From contig DATHJB010000159.1 in NCBI GenBank assembly GCA_035316325.1, positions 1 through 33,283 on the forward strand: 33,283 bases of DNA. Direction: 5' to 3'. The notes below the pieces were generated by a model. It was not told where the DNA came from. It saw only the letters and a list, made by a program, of their open reading frames with translations, and did no database searches. The DNA is from Acidimicrobiales bacterium (lineage in GTDB: Bacteria; Actinomycetota; Acidimicrobiia; Acidimicrobiales; VFJN01). Positions 8,175 to 15,950 of this stretch are shown here, in pieces (the stretch's first letter is position 1; the number at the start of each line of letters is the position of its first letter). The position numbers and the translations under genes were made by a program.

Positions 8175-10554
8175 CGTCGGGCGTGTTGGCCGACAGCGTG
8201 TAGGGGCGGCAGGCCTGGCCCCGCAGGCCCGGGCAGGGCGCCGGGGTGGAGGGCTCGGGGTCGTAGTCGACGTCGACCACCGGCAGCACCACGGACGACG
8301 GGGTGTCGCCGCCGTGGCCGACCCGGTAGGCGGTCGTGGCGTCGACGCCCTCGGGCGGCTCGAACGTCCAGGTGACGTGGTTGCGCCCGGGCGAGCTGAC
8401 AGTCACGTCGATGCGCGAGCCCGCCCGGAAGGCGTGGCCCATCGCGGGGATCTCGATGCGGGCCTCCACCAGCTCGCCGTCGGGCGGCAGCGGCTCGTAG
8501 TCGTCCTCGGTGAAGGAGTGGACCACCTCGAGGCCCTCGGAGCGGTCGTCGTCGAGCGCCCGGTGGCCCAGCCGCAGCCAGCCGTTCTGCACCAGGAGCT
8601 CGACGCCGTCGGCGCGCACCTCGGAGATCGTGACCTGGACGTCGGCGTCGGCGGCGTTCGCCCCGACCCACAGGTCGACGTAGCCCTGGCCCGCCACCAC
8701 CACGTCCTCGTCGAGCGGCTCCGACAGGTACGACGCCGTGGCACCCGCCGGGAAGCGGCTCCAGCGCCAGTCCTGCAGCGCCGAGAGCGTGTCGTAGTCC
8801 TCGAGCAGGGTCGTCGCCCCCGCCGCCGGGTCGAACGCGAACCGGTCGATGGCCTCGTCGCCGGCGACGTCGCCGTCGTCGACCAGGCCCCCCTCGGCCC
8901 CGAAGTACCAGGTCCGGGCCTCGGCGTCGGGCGGCGGCCACGACTCGAACGTCGTCTCGAACACGCCGCCGGGCTCGCCGACCTCGTTGCCGCCCTGCCC
9001 GCTGCCGAACACCACCCGCACCGGGTCCTCGTCCTCGTAGGCGGCGAGGGCGGCGGCGTAGTCCTCGCCGTACTCGTCGGCCAGGCGGTCGGGGCCGAGG
9101 TCGGCGTCCTCGAAGCCGAACTCGTCGGCCACCACGTCCTCCACCCCGGCGGCCCGCAGCACGTCCGGCACCCGGGGCACCCGCTCGGCCACGTAGAGCT
9201 CCAGGAACTCGTACCACTGCATGAGGTTCATCGGCGAGTAGCCGTCGGGGTGCCGGCCGTTCCACAGGCCGACCCGCAGCGTGCGGGCGTTCTCGAAGGA
9301 GTCGAGCATGGCGCCGAACTGGGGGCCGGTCTGCTCGTCCTGGAACGCCCCGGTGAGGAACACCGCGGTGTCGACGTCACGCACCAGCTCGCGCAGGTCG
9401 CGGGCGTCGGCGTCGGCCGGGCGCATGGCCAGCGCCCGGCCGAACGCCTCGAAGTCGATGTTCAGCTCGTGGTCGGCCACGTTGCCGCGGCAGGTGGTGT
9501 CGCCCCCCTCGATGCGGGCCGACACCCAGTCGCTGCCACCGGCACCCGACTGCCGCTCGCGCTCGGCCAGCCAGTTGCGGGTGAAGCCGTCGTTGTAGAT
9601 GCCCTGCGGCCACTGCTGCAGCCACGGGTCGGCGATCACCGACTGGGCGGTGACCGCGGCCAGGCTGGGCGGCCGGGTCGCCGCCGTGTACAGCTGGGTG
9701 ATGCCGGAGTACGACAGCCCGACCATGCCGACCTTGTTGTTCAGCACCCAGGGCTGCTGGGCGACGGCCTCGATCACGTCGTAGCCGTCGGCCTGCTGCG
9801 CCGGGTTGAAGGTGTCGAACACGCCGCCCGAGCAGCCGGACCCCCGCATGTTGACGCTGACGGTGGCGTAGCCGAACGAGCGGGCCAGGCGGGAGCCGGC
9901 CTCCTCGGCGTCGGGGTTCGAGGGGCCGTAGCCGGAGTACTCCACCACCGTGGGCCACGGCGCCTCGCCGTAGATGGCCTCGTCGGGGAAGCGCACCATG
10001 GCGCTGAGCGTCACGCCGTCGCGCATCGCGATGTACTGGAACCCGTCGGCGAGCTCGGTGCCGGCGACCGGCGTGCCGACGACGTCGAGGGCGACGCCGT
10101 CGAGCTCCTGGTCCTGGTAGAAGGCCAGCTCGGGGGCGTCGTCGCGGCCCAGCACCTCGAACGGCTCGCTGGCGAGCGCCGGCTCGACGCCGTCGTCGCG
10201 CAGCAGGTAGCGGCCGGGGCGCAGGGTGCTGCCGTTCGCCAGGCCCACCGACAGCGCCTCGTCGATCGACACGTCGGGGTCGTCGGGGATGTAGGCGAAG
10301 TGGGCGCGGCCCTGGTCGTCGGCGGGGAAGGTGGTGACCTTCGAGCCCTCGTCGTCGTAGAGGGTGAGCGACTGGCCGGGCTCGGCTCCGAACACCGTGG
10401 CCATCTCGACGCCGGGGCGGACCTCCCAGTCGGCCAGCTCGGTGCCCTGGGAGAGCTCCTCGAACCGGTCGGCCTCCTGGTCGTCGGTGCAGGCGGTGAC
10501 CCCGGCCACCAGGGTCAGGACGATGGCGCCCAGTCGTGCCCGAGTTGCCCGCAT
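8170..10554 (-). CDS. CocE/NonD family alpha/beta hydrolase, lipoprotein (X-Pro dipeptidyl-peptidase-like)
   Basis: A 794-residue exported hydrolase. The N-terminus MRATRARLGAIVLTLVAGVTAC is a lipoprotein signal with the lipobox cysteine at residue 22, so it should be anchored outside the membrane. A beta-rich N-terminal domain is followed by the S15 catalytic domain: RDGVTLSAMVRFP, VVEYSGYGP, VNMRGSGCSGG, then the nucleophile elbow GLSYSG with the catalytic Ser. A C-terminal jelly-roll (PepX_C-like) ends in FRAGSRIDVTVSSP. Family members cleave X-Pro dipeptides, cocaine-type esters or beta-lactam side chains; the substrate is open. The ATG at 10554 is preferred because GGGGG at 10561-10565 precedes it by 6 nt; an in-frame ATG at 10560 overlaps that site. 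The frame stays open far upstream, but only as an overlap with mutY. Confidence 0.88.
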   Translation of the reverse strand: MRATRARLGAIVLTLVAGVTACTDDQEADRFEELSQGTELADWEVRPGVEMATVFGAEPGQSLTLYDDEGSKVTTFPADDQGRAHFAYIPDDPDVSIDEALSVGLANGSTLRPGRYLLRDDGVEPALASEPFEVLGRDDAPELAFYQDQELDGVALDVVGTPVAGTELADGFQYIAMRDGVTLSAMVRFPDEAIYGEAPWPTVVEYSGYGPSNPDAEEAGSRLARSFGYATVSVNMRGSGCSGGVFDTFNPAQQADGYDVIEAVAQQPWVLNNKVGMVGLSYSGITQLYTAATRPPSLAAVTAQSVIADPWLQQWPQGIYNDGFTRNWLAERERQSGAGGSDWVSARIEGGDTTCRGNVADHELNIDFEAFGRALAMRPADADARDLRELVRDVDTAVFLTGAFQDEQTGPQFGAMLDSFENARTLRVGLWNGRHPDGYSPMNLMQWYEFLELYVAERVPRVPDVLRAAGVEDVVADEFGFEDADLGPDRLADEYGEDYAAALAAYEDEDPVRVVFGSGQGGNEVGEPGGVFETTFESWPPPDAEARTWYFGAEGGLVDDGDVAGDEAIDRFAFDPAAGATTLLEDYDTLSALQDWRWSRFPAGATASYLSEPLDEDVVVAGQGYVDLWVGANAADADVQVTISEVRADGVELLVQNGWLRLGHRALDDDRSEGLEVVHSFTEDDYEPLPPDGELVEARIEIPAMGHAFRAGSRIDVTVSSPGRNHVTWTFEPPEGVDATTAYRVGHGGDTPSSVVLPVVDVDYDPEPSTPAPCPGLRGQACRPYTLSANTPDA

Positions 10555-10613
10555 GCCCATCCCCCTGCTCAGTCCGTCCGCCGATGATGTCGCTTTACTT
10601 ACTCGAAGTGCAA

Positions 10614-10625
10614 TAACGATCGTTA
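10614..10625. promoter_or_regulatory. 12-bp perfect palindrome upstream of the CocE-like gene
   Basis: TAACGATCGTTA overlaps the mutY stop codon and lies about 60 bp before the CocE-like start. It could be an operator, but a palindrome this short can arise by chance. Confidence 0.3.
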
Positions 10626-11504
10626 CGGCAAGCGGAACGATCCCCCGTCGTGGTCGGCCAGACCGTCGGCAACCACACCCTTGGCGACCAGCTGCGCCCG
10701 TTCGACGTCGTCGGGCCAGCCCATCACCTCGGCCAGGTCGTCGAGCGCCACCGGCCCGTGCCGCAACGCCGCCACGAGGCGGCCCCGCCCCTGACGGTCG
10801 GAGCCCTCGAAGCGCGACTGGGCCCGGCTCACGCCCGCCGAGCCGTCGGCCGGATCGGGTGACGGCATCCCCGCCGCCGACCAGGCGCAACCCGCCGTGA
10901 TCGGGCAGCGGGTGCAGTCGGGCCCGCGCCGCCGGCACACGGTCGCGCCGAGCTCCATCACCGCCTGGTTCCACAGCCACGGGCGGCCAGGCGGCACCAG
11001 CTCGTCGGCCAGGGCCTGCGCCTCGGCGACCGGGAGCGGACGGCCGGCCCAGCGCGCCAGCACCCGGCCGACGTTGGTGTCGACCACCCCGACCGGCCGC
11101 TCGAAGGCGAACGCCAGCACCGCCCGGGCCGTGTACGGGCCGATCCCCGGAAGTCGCAGGAGGGCGTCGAGGTCGTCGGGCACCTGGCCGCCGTGGTCGG
11201 CCACGATCGCCGTGGCGCAGCGGTGCAGGCTGACCGCCCGGCGGTTGTAGCCGAGCCCCGACCACAGCCACAGCACTGCGGACGTGGGCGCGGCGGCACA
11301 GGTCGCCGGGTCCGGCAGGCGGGCCAGGAAGCGCTCGTAGTAGGGCACCACCCGGTCGACGCCGGTCTGCTGGGCCATCACCTCCGACACCAGCACCGCC
11401 CAGGGGTCGCGCGTCCGCCGCCAGGGGAGGTCGCGCAGCTCCCGGTCCGCCCAGTCCAGCAGCTCGTGACGGTTCAGGTCGGTCAGGTCGTGCGGCACCG
11501 CCAC
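10623..11504 (-). CDS. mutY: A/G-specific adenine glycosylase MutY
   Basis: A 293-residue DNA repair glycosylase that removes adenine mispaired with 8-oxoguanine. Glu41 in VSEVMAQQT is the expected catalytic acid. The helix-hairpin-helix LPGIGPYTARAV and catalytic Asp in VGVVDTNVGRVLAR follow. Four cysteines in CRRRGPDCTRCPITAGC have the C-X6-C-X2-C-X5-C spacing of the [4Fe-4S] cluster. After the cluster only about 85 residues remain, shorter than the NUDIX-like 8-oxoG-recognition domain of E. coli MutY. The remainder looks like a small helical module, a common form in actinobacteria. The GTG at 11504 (or 11498) lies inside the 3' end of the methyltransferase gene, so translation is probably coupled. 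It is the last gene of the maoC-methyltransferase-mutY operon. Confidence 0.9.
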   Translation of the reverse strand: MAVPHDLTDLNRHELLDWADRELRDLPWRRTRDPWAVLVSEVMAQQTGVDRVVPYYERFLARLPDPATCAAAPTSAVLWLWSGLGYNRRAVSLHRCATAIVADHGGQVPDDLDALLRLPGIGPYTARAVLAFAFERPVGVVDTNVGRVLARWAGRPLPVAEAQALADELVPPGRPWLWNQAVMELGATVCRRRGPDCTRCPITAGCAWSAAGMPSPDPADGSAGVSRAQSRFEGSDRQGRGRLVAALRHGPVALDDLAEVMGWPDDVERAQLVAKGVVADGLADHDGGSFRLP

Positions 11505-12289
11505 GCTCGGGTCACGTAGGGGAACCCGAACCAGGCCTTCCCGGCCAGGTCGGGGTGGGTGCGCGCCAGGTGGCGCACCCGGTCGAGGACCACCGTGCGG
11601 GCGGGTTCGTCGAGCAGGCCCACCACGCTCACCGACGCCGCCCGGGCCACCAGGAGCTCCTCGTCGCAGGGCTGCTCCCAGGCGTGCTCCCACCACTCCA
11701 CCGGCCCGAACCCGTCCGACGACTCGGCGATGACCTGGGCGTAGTCGACCTCGTGGTACGAGTCGAAGGGGCGTTCGCCGTCGCCGTCGACCAGCAGGTC
11801 GCCGAACTCCGACACCCACTGGTGGCCGCGGTCACGCGTGTTCCACAACAAGAAGAGATAGCCGCCGGGGCGCAGCACCCGGCGGATCTCCGCCAGCGCC
11901 TTGGGCGGGTCGAACCAGTGGAACGCCTGGGCGACGGTGACGACGTCGACCGAGGCGTCGTCGAGCGGGAGCGATTCGGCGGTGCCGTCGAGCGCCGCGA
12001 CCGGGGGCGTGATCGACGCCAGGCGCTCCCGCATCTCGGCGACGGGCTCCACGGCGACGACGTCGGCGCCGCTGGGCGCCAGCAGCCGGGTGAGCTTGCC
12101 GGTGCCGGCGGCCAGGTCGAGCACCCGGCGGCCCGGCCCGATGCCGCCGTGGCCGACGACGTGGGCCACCACCTCGGCGGGGTAGGACGGCCGGCCCCGG
12201 TCGTAGGCGGCCGCGACGCCGTCGCCGGCGAACCCGTGGACGGCCGGCCGCACCCGGTCGGCGTCGGCGTCAGGGCTCGACGAAGACAT
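11483..12289 (-). CDS. Class I SAM-dependent methyltransferase
   Basis: A 268-residue methyltransferase of the UbiE/Methyltransf_11 type. Motif I is VLDLAAGTGKLTR (SAM-binding glycine loop), the acidic end of strand 2 is VVAVEP, and the post-II segment is AESLPLDDASVDVVTVAQAFHWFDPPKALAEIRRVLRPGG. The FHWFDP motif occurs in a broad actinobacterial subgroup whose substrates are unknown. The ATG at 12289 overlaps the end of the MaoC gene by 20 bp, and its own end overlaps the mutY start, so the three genes form a tight operon. There is no visible functional link between the three products. Confidence 0.85.
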   Translation of the reverse strand: MSSSSPDADADRVRPAVHGFAGDGVAAAYDRGRPSYPAEVVAHVVGHGGIGPGRRVLDLAAGTGKLTRLLAPSGADVVAVEPVAEMRERLASITPPVAALDGTAESLPLDDASVDVVTVAQAFHWFDPPKALAEIRRVLRPGGYLFLLWNTRDRGHQWVSEFGDLLVDGDGERPFDSYHEVDYAQVIAESSDGFGPVEWWEHAWEQPCDEELLVARAASVSVVGLLDEPARTVVLDRVRHLARTHPDLAGKAWFGFPYVTRAWRCRTT

Positions 12290-12785
12290 CGGGCTCGTAG
12301 GGGAACCGGCGCGGCGGCGCCTCGGCCTGCTTCCACACCATCAGCTTGCGGCGGAAGTAGCAGACCTCTTCGCTGCGCTGGTTGATGCCCTTGGTCTCGA
12401 CCGTCACGATGCCCCGCTTGCCGTCGGAGGTCTCGGTCTTGTCGAGCACCTTGGTCACGGCGTAGACGGTGTCGCCGTGGAAGGTGGGCCTCGGGTGCTT
12501 CAGCGACTCGATCTCCAGGTTGGCGACGGCCGACCCGCTCACGTCGGGCACGCTCATGCCCAGCACCAACGAGTACACCAGGTTGCCGACCACCACGTTT
12601 TGCTTCTGGATGGTCTCGTTCTCGGCGAACCACGCGTTCGTGTGCAGCGGGTGGTGGTTCATCGTGATCATGCAGAACAGGTGGTCGTCGTACTCGGTGA
12701 TCGTCTTGCCCGGCCAGTGGCGGTAGACGTCACCCCGCTCGAAGTCCTCGTAGTAGCGGCCGAACGGACGGTCGATCGTTGCCAT
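12270..12785 (-). CDS. MaoC-like dehydratase, probable mesaconyl-CoA hydratase
   Basis: A 171-residue single hot-dog-fold enzyme of the MaoC family. The segment MNHHPLHTNAWFAENE carries the hydratase residues (Asp/His pattern in DDHLF...HPLHTN), and VVGNLVYSLVLGMSVPDVSG forms the CoA-binding hot-dog helix. From memory these stretches closely resemble the MaoC-type mesaconyl-CoA hydratase of Streptomyces ethylmalonyl-CoA clusters. The enzyme would interconvert mesaconyl-CoA and beta-methylmalyl-CoA. Support comes from the methylsuccinyl-CoA dehydrogenase candidate at 14221, which makes its substrate. The ATG at 12785 follows TAGCCT by 8 bp with no Shine-Dalgarno sequence; longer upstream frames are not credible. 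A generic enoyl-CoA hydratase role is the alternative. Confidence 0.78.
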   Translation of the reverse strand: MATIDRPFGRYYEDFERGDVYRHWPGKTITEYDDHLFCMITMNHHPLHTNAWFAENETIQKQNVVVGNLVYSLVLGMSVPDVSGSAVANLEIESLKHPRPTFHGDTVYAVTKVLDKTETSDGKRGIVTVETKGINQRSEEVCYFRRKLMVWKQAEAPPRRFPYEPDVFVEP

Positions 12786-12793
12786 GCGCAGGA

Positions 12794-12799
12794 AGGCTA
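12794..12799 (-). promoter_or_regulatory. -10 box (TAGCCT) of the maoC operon
   Basis: TAGCCT on the minus strand lies 8 bp before the MaoC ATG and implies a leaderless transcript for the three-gene operon. The same hexamer precedes the dehydrogenase gene at 14221. Confidence 0.55.
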
Positions 12800-12904
12800 C
12801 GAACCGGTGTCGTCCTCCGGCCAGTAGGGGGATTTCCCCGATCAGGTCTGCGGCACCAGCATGGAACGCTGACATCTCGGGGAGGCGACGACTCAGGAGT
12901 GGGA

Positions 12905-14020
12905 ATGTTGACGACACGTACGACGAGGCGACTGGTGGCGGTGGGTGGCGCGGTGGCGCTGCTGCTGGCGGTGGGCTGCGGCAACGACGCCGACCAGGCG
13001 GACGACAGCACGGAGGGCGTCGACCTCGACGACGGCAACCAGAGCTCGCAGGAGTCCTCGGAGGGCTTCCAGGCCACGCCGGGCTACCTGTCGAAGGCCG
13101 TGGACGAGTCGTCGGGCCAGGCCTTCCGCTACGAGGTCAGCGTGGAGATGACGATGGGCGGCGAGGCGATCGACTTCGGCGGACCCATCGCCACCGGAGA
13201 GCTCGACGGCGAGCGGCAGTACATGCACATGGACATGGGCACCATGTTCGAGGGCATCGCCGGCTCGCTGGGCGGGAGCACCGAGGACCTGCCGTTCGAC
13301 ATGTCCGGTGACGACATGGTCATGGAGTACGTGATCGACACCGACGCCATGTACATGCGGGCCCCGTTCTTCGCCACGATGTTCGGCTCGATGCCACCCG
13401 GCACGGACGTCGGCGAGGCCGCCGGGCTCGTCGAGGCCTTCGGCCAGCTGGGCGACGACTGGGGCCGCGTCGACGTCGCCGCCCTCGGCAGCACGCTGCC
13501 CGGCGAGGCAGCGGGCTCGCTCGGCGGCGGGCAGACCTACGACCCGACCGTCTTCCTCGACATGATCCGGGCGTCGGACGACGTCGAGGAGCTGGGCACC
13601 GACACGATCGACGGCACCGAGGTGACCGGGCTGGCCGCCGACGTGAGCATGGCCGACATGCTCGAGGCGCAGGGCATGTCGCCCGACGACCTCGGCCCCG
13701 GGTCCGAGGACCTGCCCGAGGCGTCGTTCCCGATCGAGGTGTGGGTCGACGGCGAGGACCTGATCCGCCGGATCGACTTCTCCTTCGACACGGAGTCGCT
13801 CACCGACGTGGCCGGGGAGTCCGGCGAGGACGTCGGGTCACTCGACTCGGCAGGATTCGGGATGGCCATGACCATGGACTTCTCCGACTACGGCGACGAG
13901 TCGATCGAGGTCGAGATCCCGGCCGGCGACGACGTGGTCGACATCACCGACAGCTTCGTGGCGGGCTACGAGTCGATGACCGACATCGGCATCGATGCCG
14001 ACGACCTGAGCCTGGACTGA
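12905..14020 (+). CDS. Acidic lipoprotein of unknown function (LppX/LprG-like pattern)
   Basis: A 371-residue predicted lipoprotein. MLTTRTTRRL is followed by a hydrophobic segment ending LLAVGC, with the lipobox cysteine at residue 25. A low-complexity acidic linker follows. The mature part is very rich in Asp, Glu, Gly and Met. It alternates beta-type strands such as FRYEVSVEMTM, RQYMHMDMG, YVIDTDAMYMRAPFF and FPIEVWVDGEDLIRRIDFSF. This pattern resembles the mycobacterial LppX/LprG lipid-carrier fold, but I cannot confirm homology. AGGAG at 12895-12899 lies 5 nt before the ATG, so this gene uses a Shine-Dalgarno site. It stands between the divergent maoC operon and the dehydrogenase gene. 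Methionine-dense stretches (DDMVMEYV, MHMDMGTMF) might bind metal; this is speculation. Confidence 0.75.
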   Translation: MLTTRTTRRLVAVGGAVALLLAVGCGNDADQADDSTEGVDLDDGNQSSQESSEGFQATPGYLSKAVDESSGQAFRYEVSVEMTMGGEAIDFGGPIATGELDGERQYMHMDMGTMFEGIAGSLGGSTEDLPFDMSGDDMVMEYVIDTDAMYMRAPFFATMFGSMPPGTDVGEAAGLVEAFGQLGDDWGRVDVAALGSTLPGEAAGSLGGGQTYDPTVFLDMIRASDDVEELGTDTIDGTEVTGLAADVSMADMLEAQGMSPDDLGPGSEDLPEASFPIEVWVDGEDLIRRIDFSFDTESLTDVAGESGEDVGSLDSAGFGMAMTMDFSDYGDESIEVEIPAGDDVVDITDSFVAGYESMTDIGIDADDLSLD

Positions 14021-14045
14021 CGCCTTTCGCTTCCGCCCGCCCGAT

Positions 14046-14084
14046 GCCCCGGCCGGCCGTGCCCGCCAGCATGGCCACCGGGGC
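14046..14084 (+). terminator. Hairpin after the lipoprotein gene
   Basis: GCCCCGG (14046-14052) pairs with CCGGGGC (14078-14084), and GGCC/GGCC pairs are possible inside the loop. It lies 26 bp after the stop codon and has no U-tract. Confidence 0.45.
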
Positions 14085-14152
14085 GTCGCGCACCTGGAAC
14101 CCCCACCTCCCCTGAGGCCCGTCGGCTGGGCGTTTTCGCAGCGGGGGGAATA

Positions 14153-14203
14153 CCCCGTACCAACCACCCCGCCACCGCCCCAAGCGGCCTCGGCTGCGCC
14201 GAG
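14153..14203 (+). repeat. Twin-hairpin repeat, copy C
   Basis: 51 bp, matching copy A at 47 positions without gaps. Hairpins: CCGC-CCCAA-GCGG, then CTCGGC-TGC-GCCGAG at 14189-14203. It ends 4 bp before the -10 box and 17 bp before the start codon of the downstream gene. Confidence 0.8.
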
Positions 14204-14207
14204 CAAA

Positions 14208-14213
14208 TAGCCT
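14208..14213 (+). promoter_or_regulatory. -10 box (TAGCCT) of the acyl-CoA dehydrogenase gene
   Basis: TAGCCT ends 7 bp before the ATG at 14221 and there is no Shine-Dalgarno sequence, so the mRNA is probably leaderless. The -35 zone falls within repeat copy C. Confidence 0.6.
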
Positions 14214-14220
14214 CCGTGGG

Positions 14221-15798
14221 ATGAGCGACGACGCGCCCGACCTGAACGCCGCCGCCGCAGCCGTGGACACCGCTCGAGGTGTCGTCCACGAAGCGCTGCG
14301 CCACCTCGCCGCCACCGGGTCGGTGGACGACGACCAGGTGGTCGCCTACGACCTGGCACACGCCGCCGCCGCGGTCGAGACCGCCCGCACGCTGCTCGAC
14401 TACGGGGCCAAGGGCGACGAGGAAGCCCGGATCACCTGCGCCTTCGCGGCCGAGGCCGTGGCCGACGTGGCCTCCAAGCTGTACGGCCGGGAGGCCGCCT
14501 GGGGCGTGGCGCCGACGGCCCTGGACGACGCCCGCCCGTTCGTGTCGACCTACCGCGACCCCAAGTTCCTCGCCTCGATCGAGGGGCCGGGCAAGCGCCA
14601 CCTCGACGACGACTTCGAGCTGGTGCAGGACACGTTCCGCCGGTTCGCCGACGACAAGATCCGCCCGGTCGCCGAGCACATCCACCGCCACAACGCCGAC
14701 ATCCCCGAGGAGATCATCTCGGGCCTGGCCGAGCTGGGGGCGTTCGGCCTGTCGATCCCCGAGGAGTACGGGGGCTACGCAGCCGGCGGCGAGAGCGACT
14801 ACATGGGCATGGTCGTGGCCACCGAGGAGCTGTCGCGGGGGTCGCTGGGCGTGGGCGGGTCGCTGATCACCCGGCCCGAGATCCTCACCCGGGCACTGCT
14901 CAAGGGCGGTACCGAGGAGCAGAAGCAGGAGTGGCTGCCCAAGCTGGCGACGGCCGAGGTGATGGCCGCCGTGGCCGTGACCGAGCCCGACTTCGGCTCC
15001 GACGTGGCCGGCATCAACTGCACGGCGGTGAAGACCGACGGCGGCTGGCTGATCAACGGCGTGAAGACGTGGTGCACGTTCGGCGCCCGGGCCGACGCCC
15101 TGATGCTGCTCGTGCGCACCGATCCCGACCGATCGAAGACCCACCGGGGCCTGTCGATGTTCGTGGTGCCCAAGGAGCGCGGCGACGGCCACGGCTTCCT
15201 GCTCGCCCAGGAGGGCGGCGGGAAGCTGGAGGGCCGGCCCATCGACACCATCGGCTACCGGGGCATGCACAGCTACGAGATCGCCTTCGACTCGTGGTTC
15301 GTGGCCGACGAGAACCTGGTGGGCCTCGAGGAGGGGCTGGGCAAGGGCTTCTACCTGCAGATGGCCGGCTTCGAGAACGGCCGGCTGCAGACCGCGGCCC
15401 GGGCCATCGGCGTGATGCAGGCCGCCTACGAGGACGCCCGGCAGTACGCCCTCGACCGCTCGGTGTTCGGCCGGCCGGTGGGCGACTACCAGCTCACGAA
15501 GGCGAAGCTCGCCCGCATGGCGGTCACGATCCAGGCCGCCCGCCAGTTCTCCTACGCCGTCGCCCGGATGATGGCCAAGGGCGAGGGGTCGATGGAGGCG
15601 GCGATGGTGAAGGCCTACGTCTGCAAGGCCGCCGAGTGGGTCACCCGGGAGGCCATGCAGATCCACGGCGGCTACGGCTACGCCGAGGAGTACTCGGTGA
15701 GCCGCTACTTCGTCGACGCCCGGGTGCTCTCCATCTTCGAGGGCGCCGACGAGACCCTCTGCCTCAAGGTCATCGCCCGCAAGCTCGTCGCTGCCTGA
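14221..15798 (+). CDS. mcd: Acyl-CoA dehydrogenase, probable (2S)-methylsuccinyl-CoA dehydrogenase
   Basis: A 525-residue flavoprotein. It has a helical N-terminal extension of about 130 residues (VVAYDLAHAAAAVETARTLL), then the usual dehydrogenase core: EELSRGSLGVGGSL, AVTEPDFGSD for FAD binding, GYRGMHSYEIAFD, and the C-terminal IHGGYGYAEEYSVSRYFVD with the catalytic Glu in SIFEGADETL. Ordinary acyl-CoA dehydrogenases have about 380 residues. A length above 500 with a helical N-terminal extension is characteristic of Mcd, which oxidises (2S)-methylsuccinyl-CoA to mesaconyl-CoA in the ethylmalonyl-CoA pathway. The mesaconyl-CoA hydratase candidate 1.4 kb away supports this. The pathway-defining crotonyl-CoA carboxylase/reductase and the mutase are not in the window. 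A generic long dehydrogenase remains possible. Confidence 0.8.
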   Translation: MSDDAPDLNAAAAAVDTARGVVHEALRHLAATGSVDDDQVVAYDLAHAAAAVETARTLLDYGAKGDEEARITCAFAAEAVADVASKLYGREAAWGVAPTALDDARPFVSTYRDPKFLASIEGPGKRHLDDDFELVQDTFRRFADDKIRPVAEHIHRHNADIPEEIISGLAELGAFGLSIPEEYGGYAAGGESDYMGMVVATEELSRGSLGVGGSLITRPEILTRALLKGGTEEQKQEWLPKLATAEVMAAVAVTEPDFGSDVAGINCTAVKTDGGWLINGVKTWCTFGARADALMLLVRTDPDRSKTHRGLSMFVVPKERGDGHGFLLAQEGGGKLEGRPIDTIGYRGMHSYEIAFDSWFVADENLVGLEEGLGKGFYLQMAGFENGRLQTAARAIGVMQAAYEDARQYALDRSVFGRPVGDYQLTKAKLARMAVTIQAARQFSYAVARMMAKGEGSMEAAMVKAYVCKAAEWVTREAMQIHGGYGYAEEYSVSRYFVDARVLSIFEGADETLCLKVIARKLVAA

Positions 15799-15825
15799 CC
15801 CCGCCGGTCGGCAAAACCTGAGCGA

Positions 15826-15864
15826 AGGGCGGCACGATCGTGGCGTCGTTGATCGTGCTGCCCT
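15826..15864. terminator. Hairpin between convergent genes (dehydrogenase/carotenoid oxygenase)
   Basis: AGGGCGGCACGATC (15826-15839) pairs with GATCGTGCTGCCCT (15851-15864) over 14 bp with one G-U wobble and an 11-nt loop. It lies in the 151-bp gap between convergent stop codons. Confidence 0.65.
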
Positions 15865-15935
15865 CCGCGTCGGATCCCCAGCTAGCAGGGACGACGGTAC
15901 GGGACGGGTTTGACGCCCTCGTGAACCGGGGGCGA

Positions 15936-15950
15936 AAGGTTGGGAACCTT
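15936..15950 (-). terminator. Small hairpin at the carotenoid oxygenase stop codon
   Basis: AAGGTT-GGG-AACCTT abuts the stop codon of the minus-strand gene. Six pairs, without a clear U-tract. Confidence 0.35.

Noticed and set aside
8119..10587. A very long open frame on the plus strand opposite the CocE-like lipoprotein gene, and similar ones opposite the amidohydrolase (2274-4037), class II fumarase (22961-24415) and FtsX permease (26596-28980).
   Set aside because: In DNA of about 70% GC, stop codons are rare in all frames. These translations are low-complexity Arg/Gly/Val/His-rich strings without domains, while the opposite strand carries intact catalytic motifs.
14143..14156. GGGG-AATA-CCCC mini-hairpin just before repeat copy C, considered as part of the repeat or as a terminator.
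   Set aside because: Copies A and B have no convincing equivalent beyond a short CCCC match, and a 4-bp stem is too weak to call.
15799..15949. A possible small gene in the gap between the dehydrogenase and carotenoid oxygenase genes (open frame from about 15840).
   Set aside because: The frame runs through the 14-bp-stem hairpin and into the antisense of the oxygenase, and has no ribosome site or leaderless -10 box.
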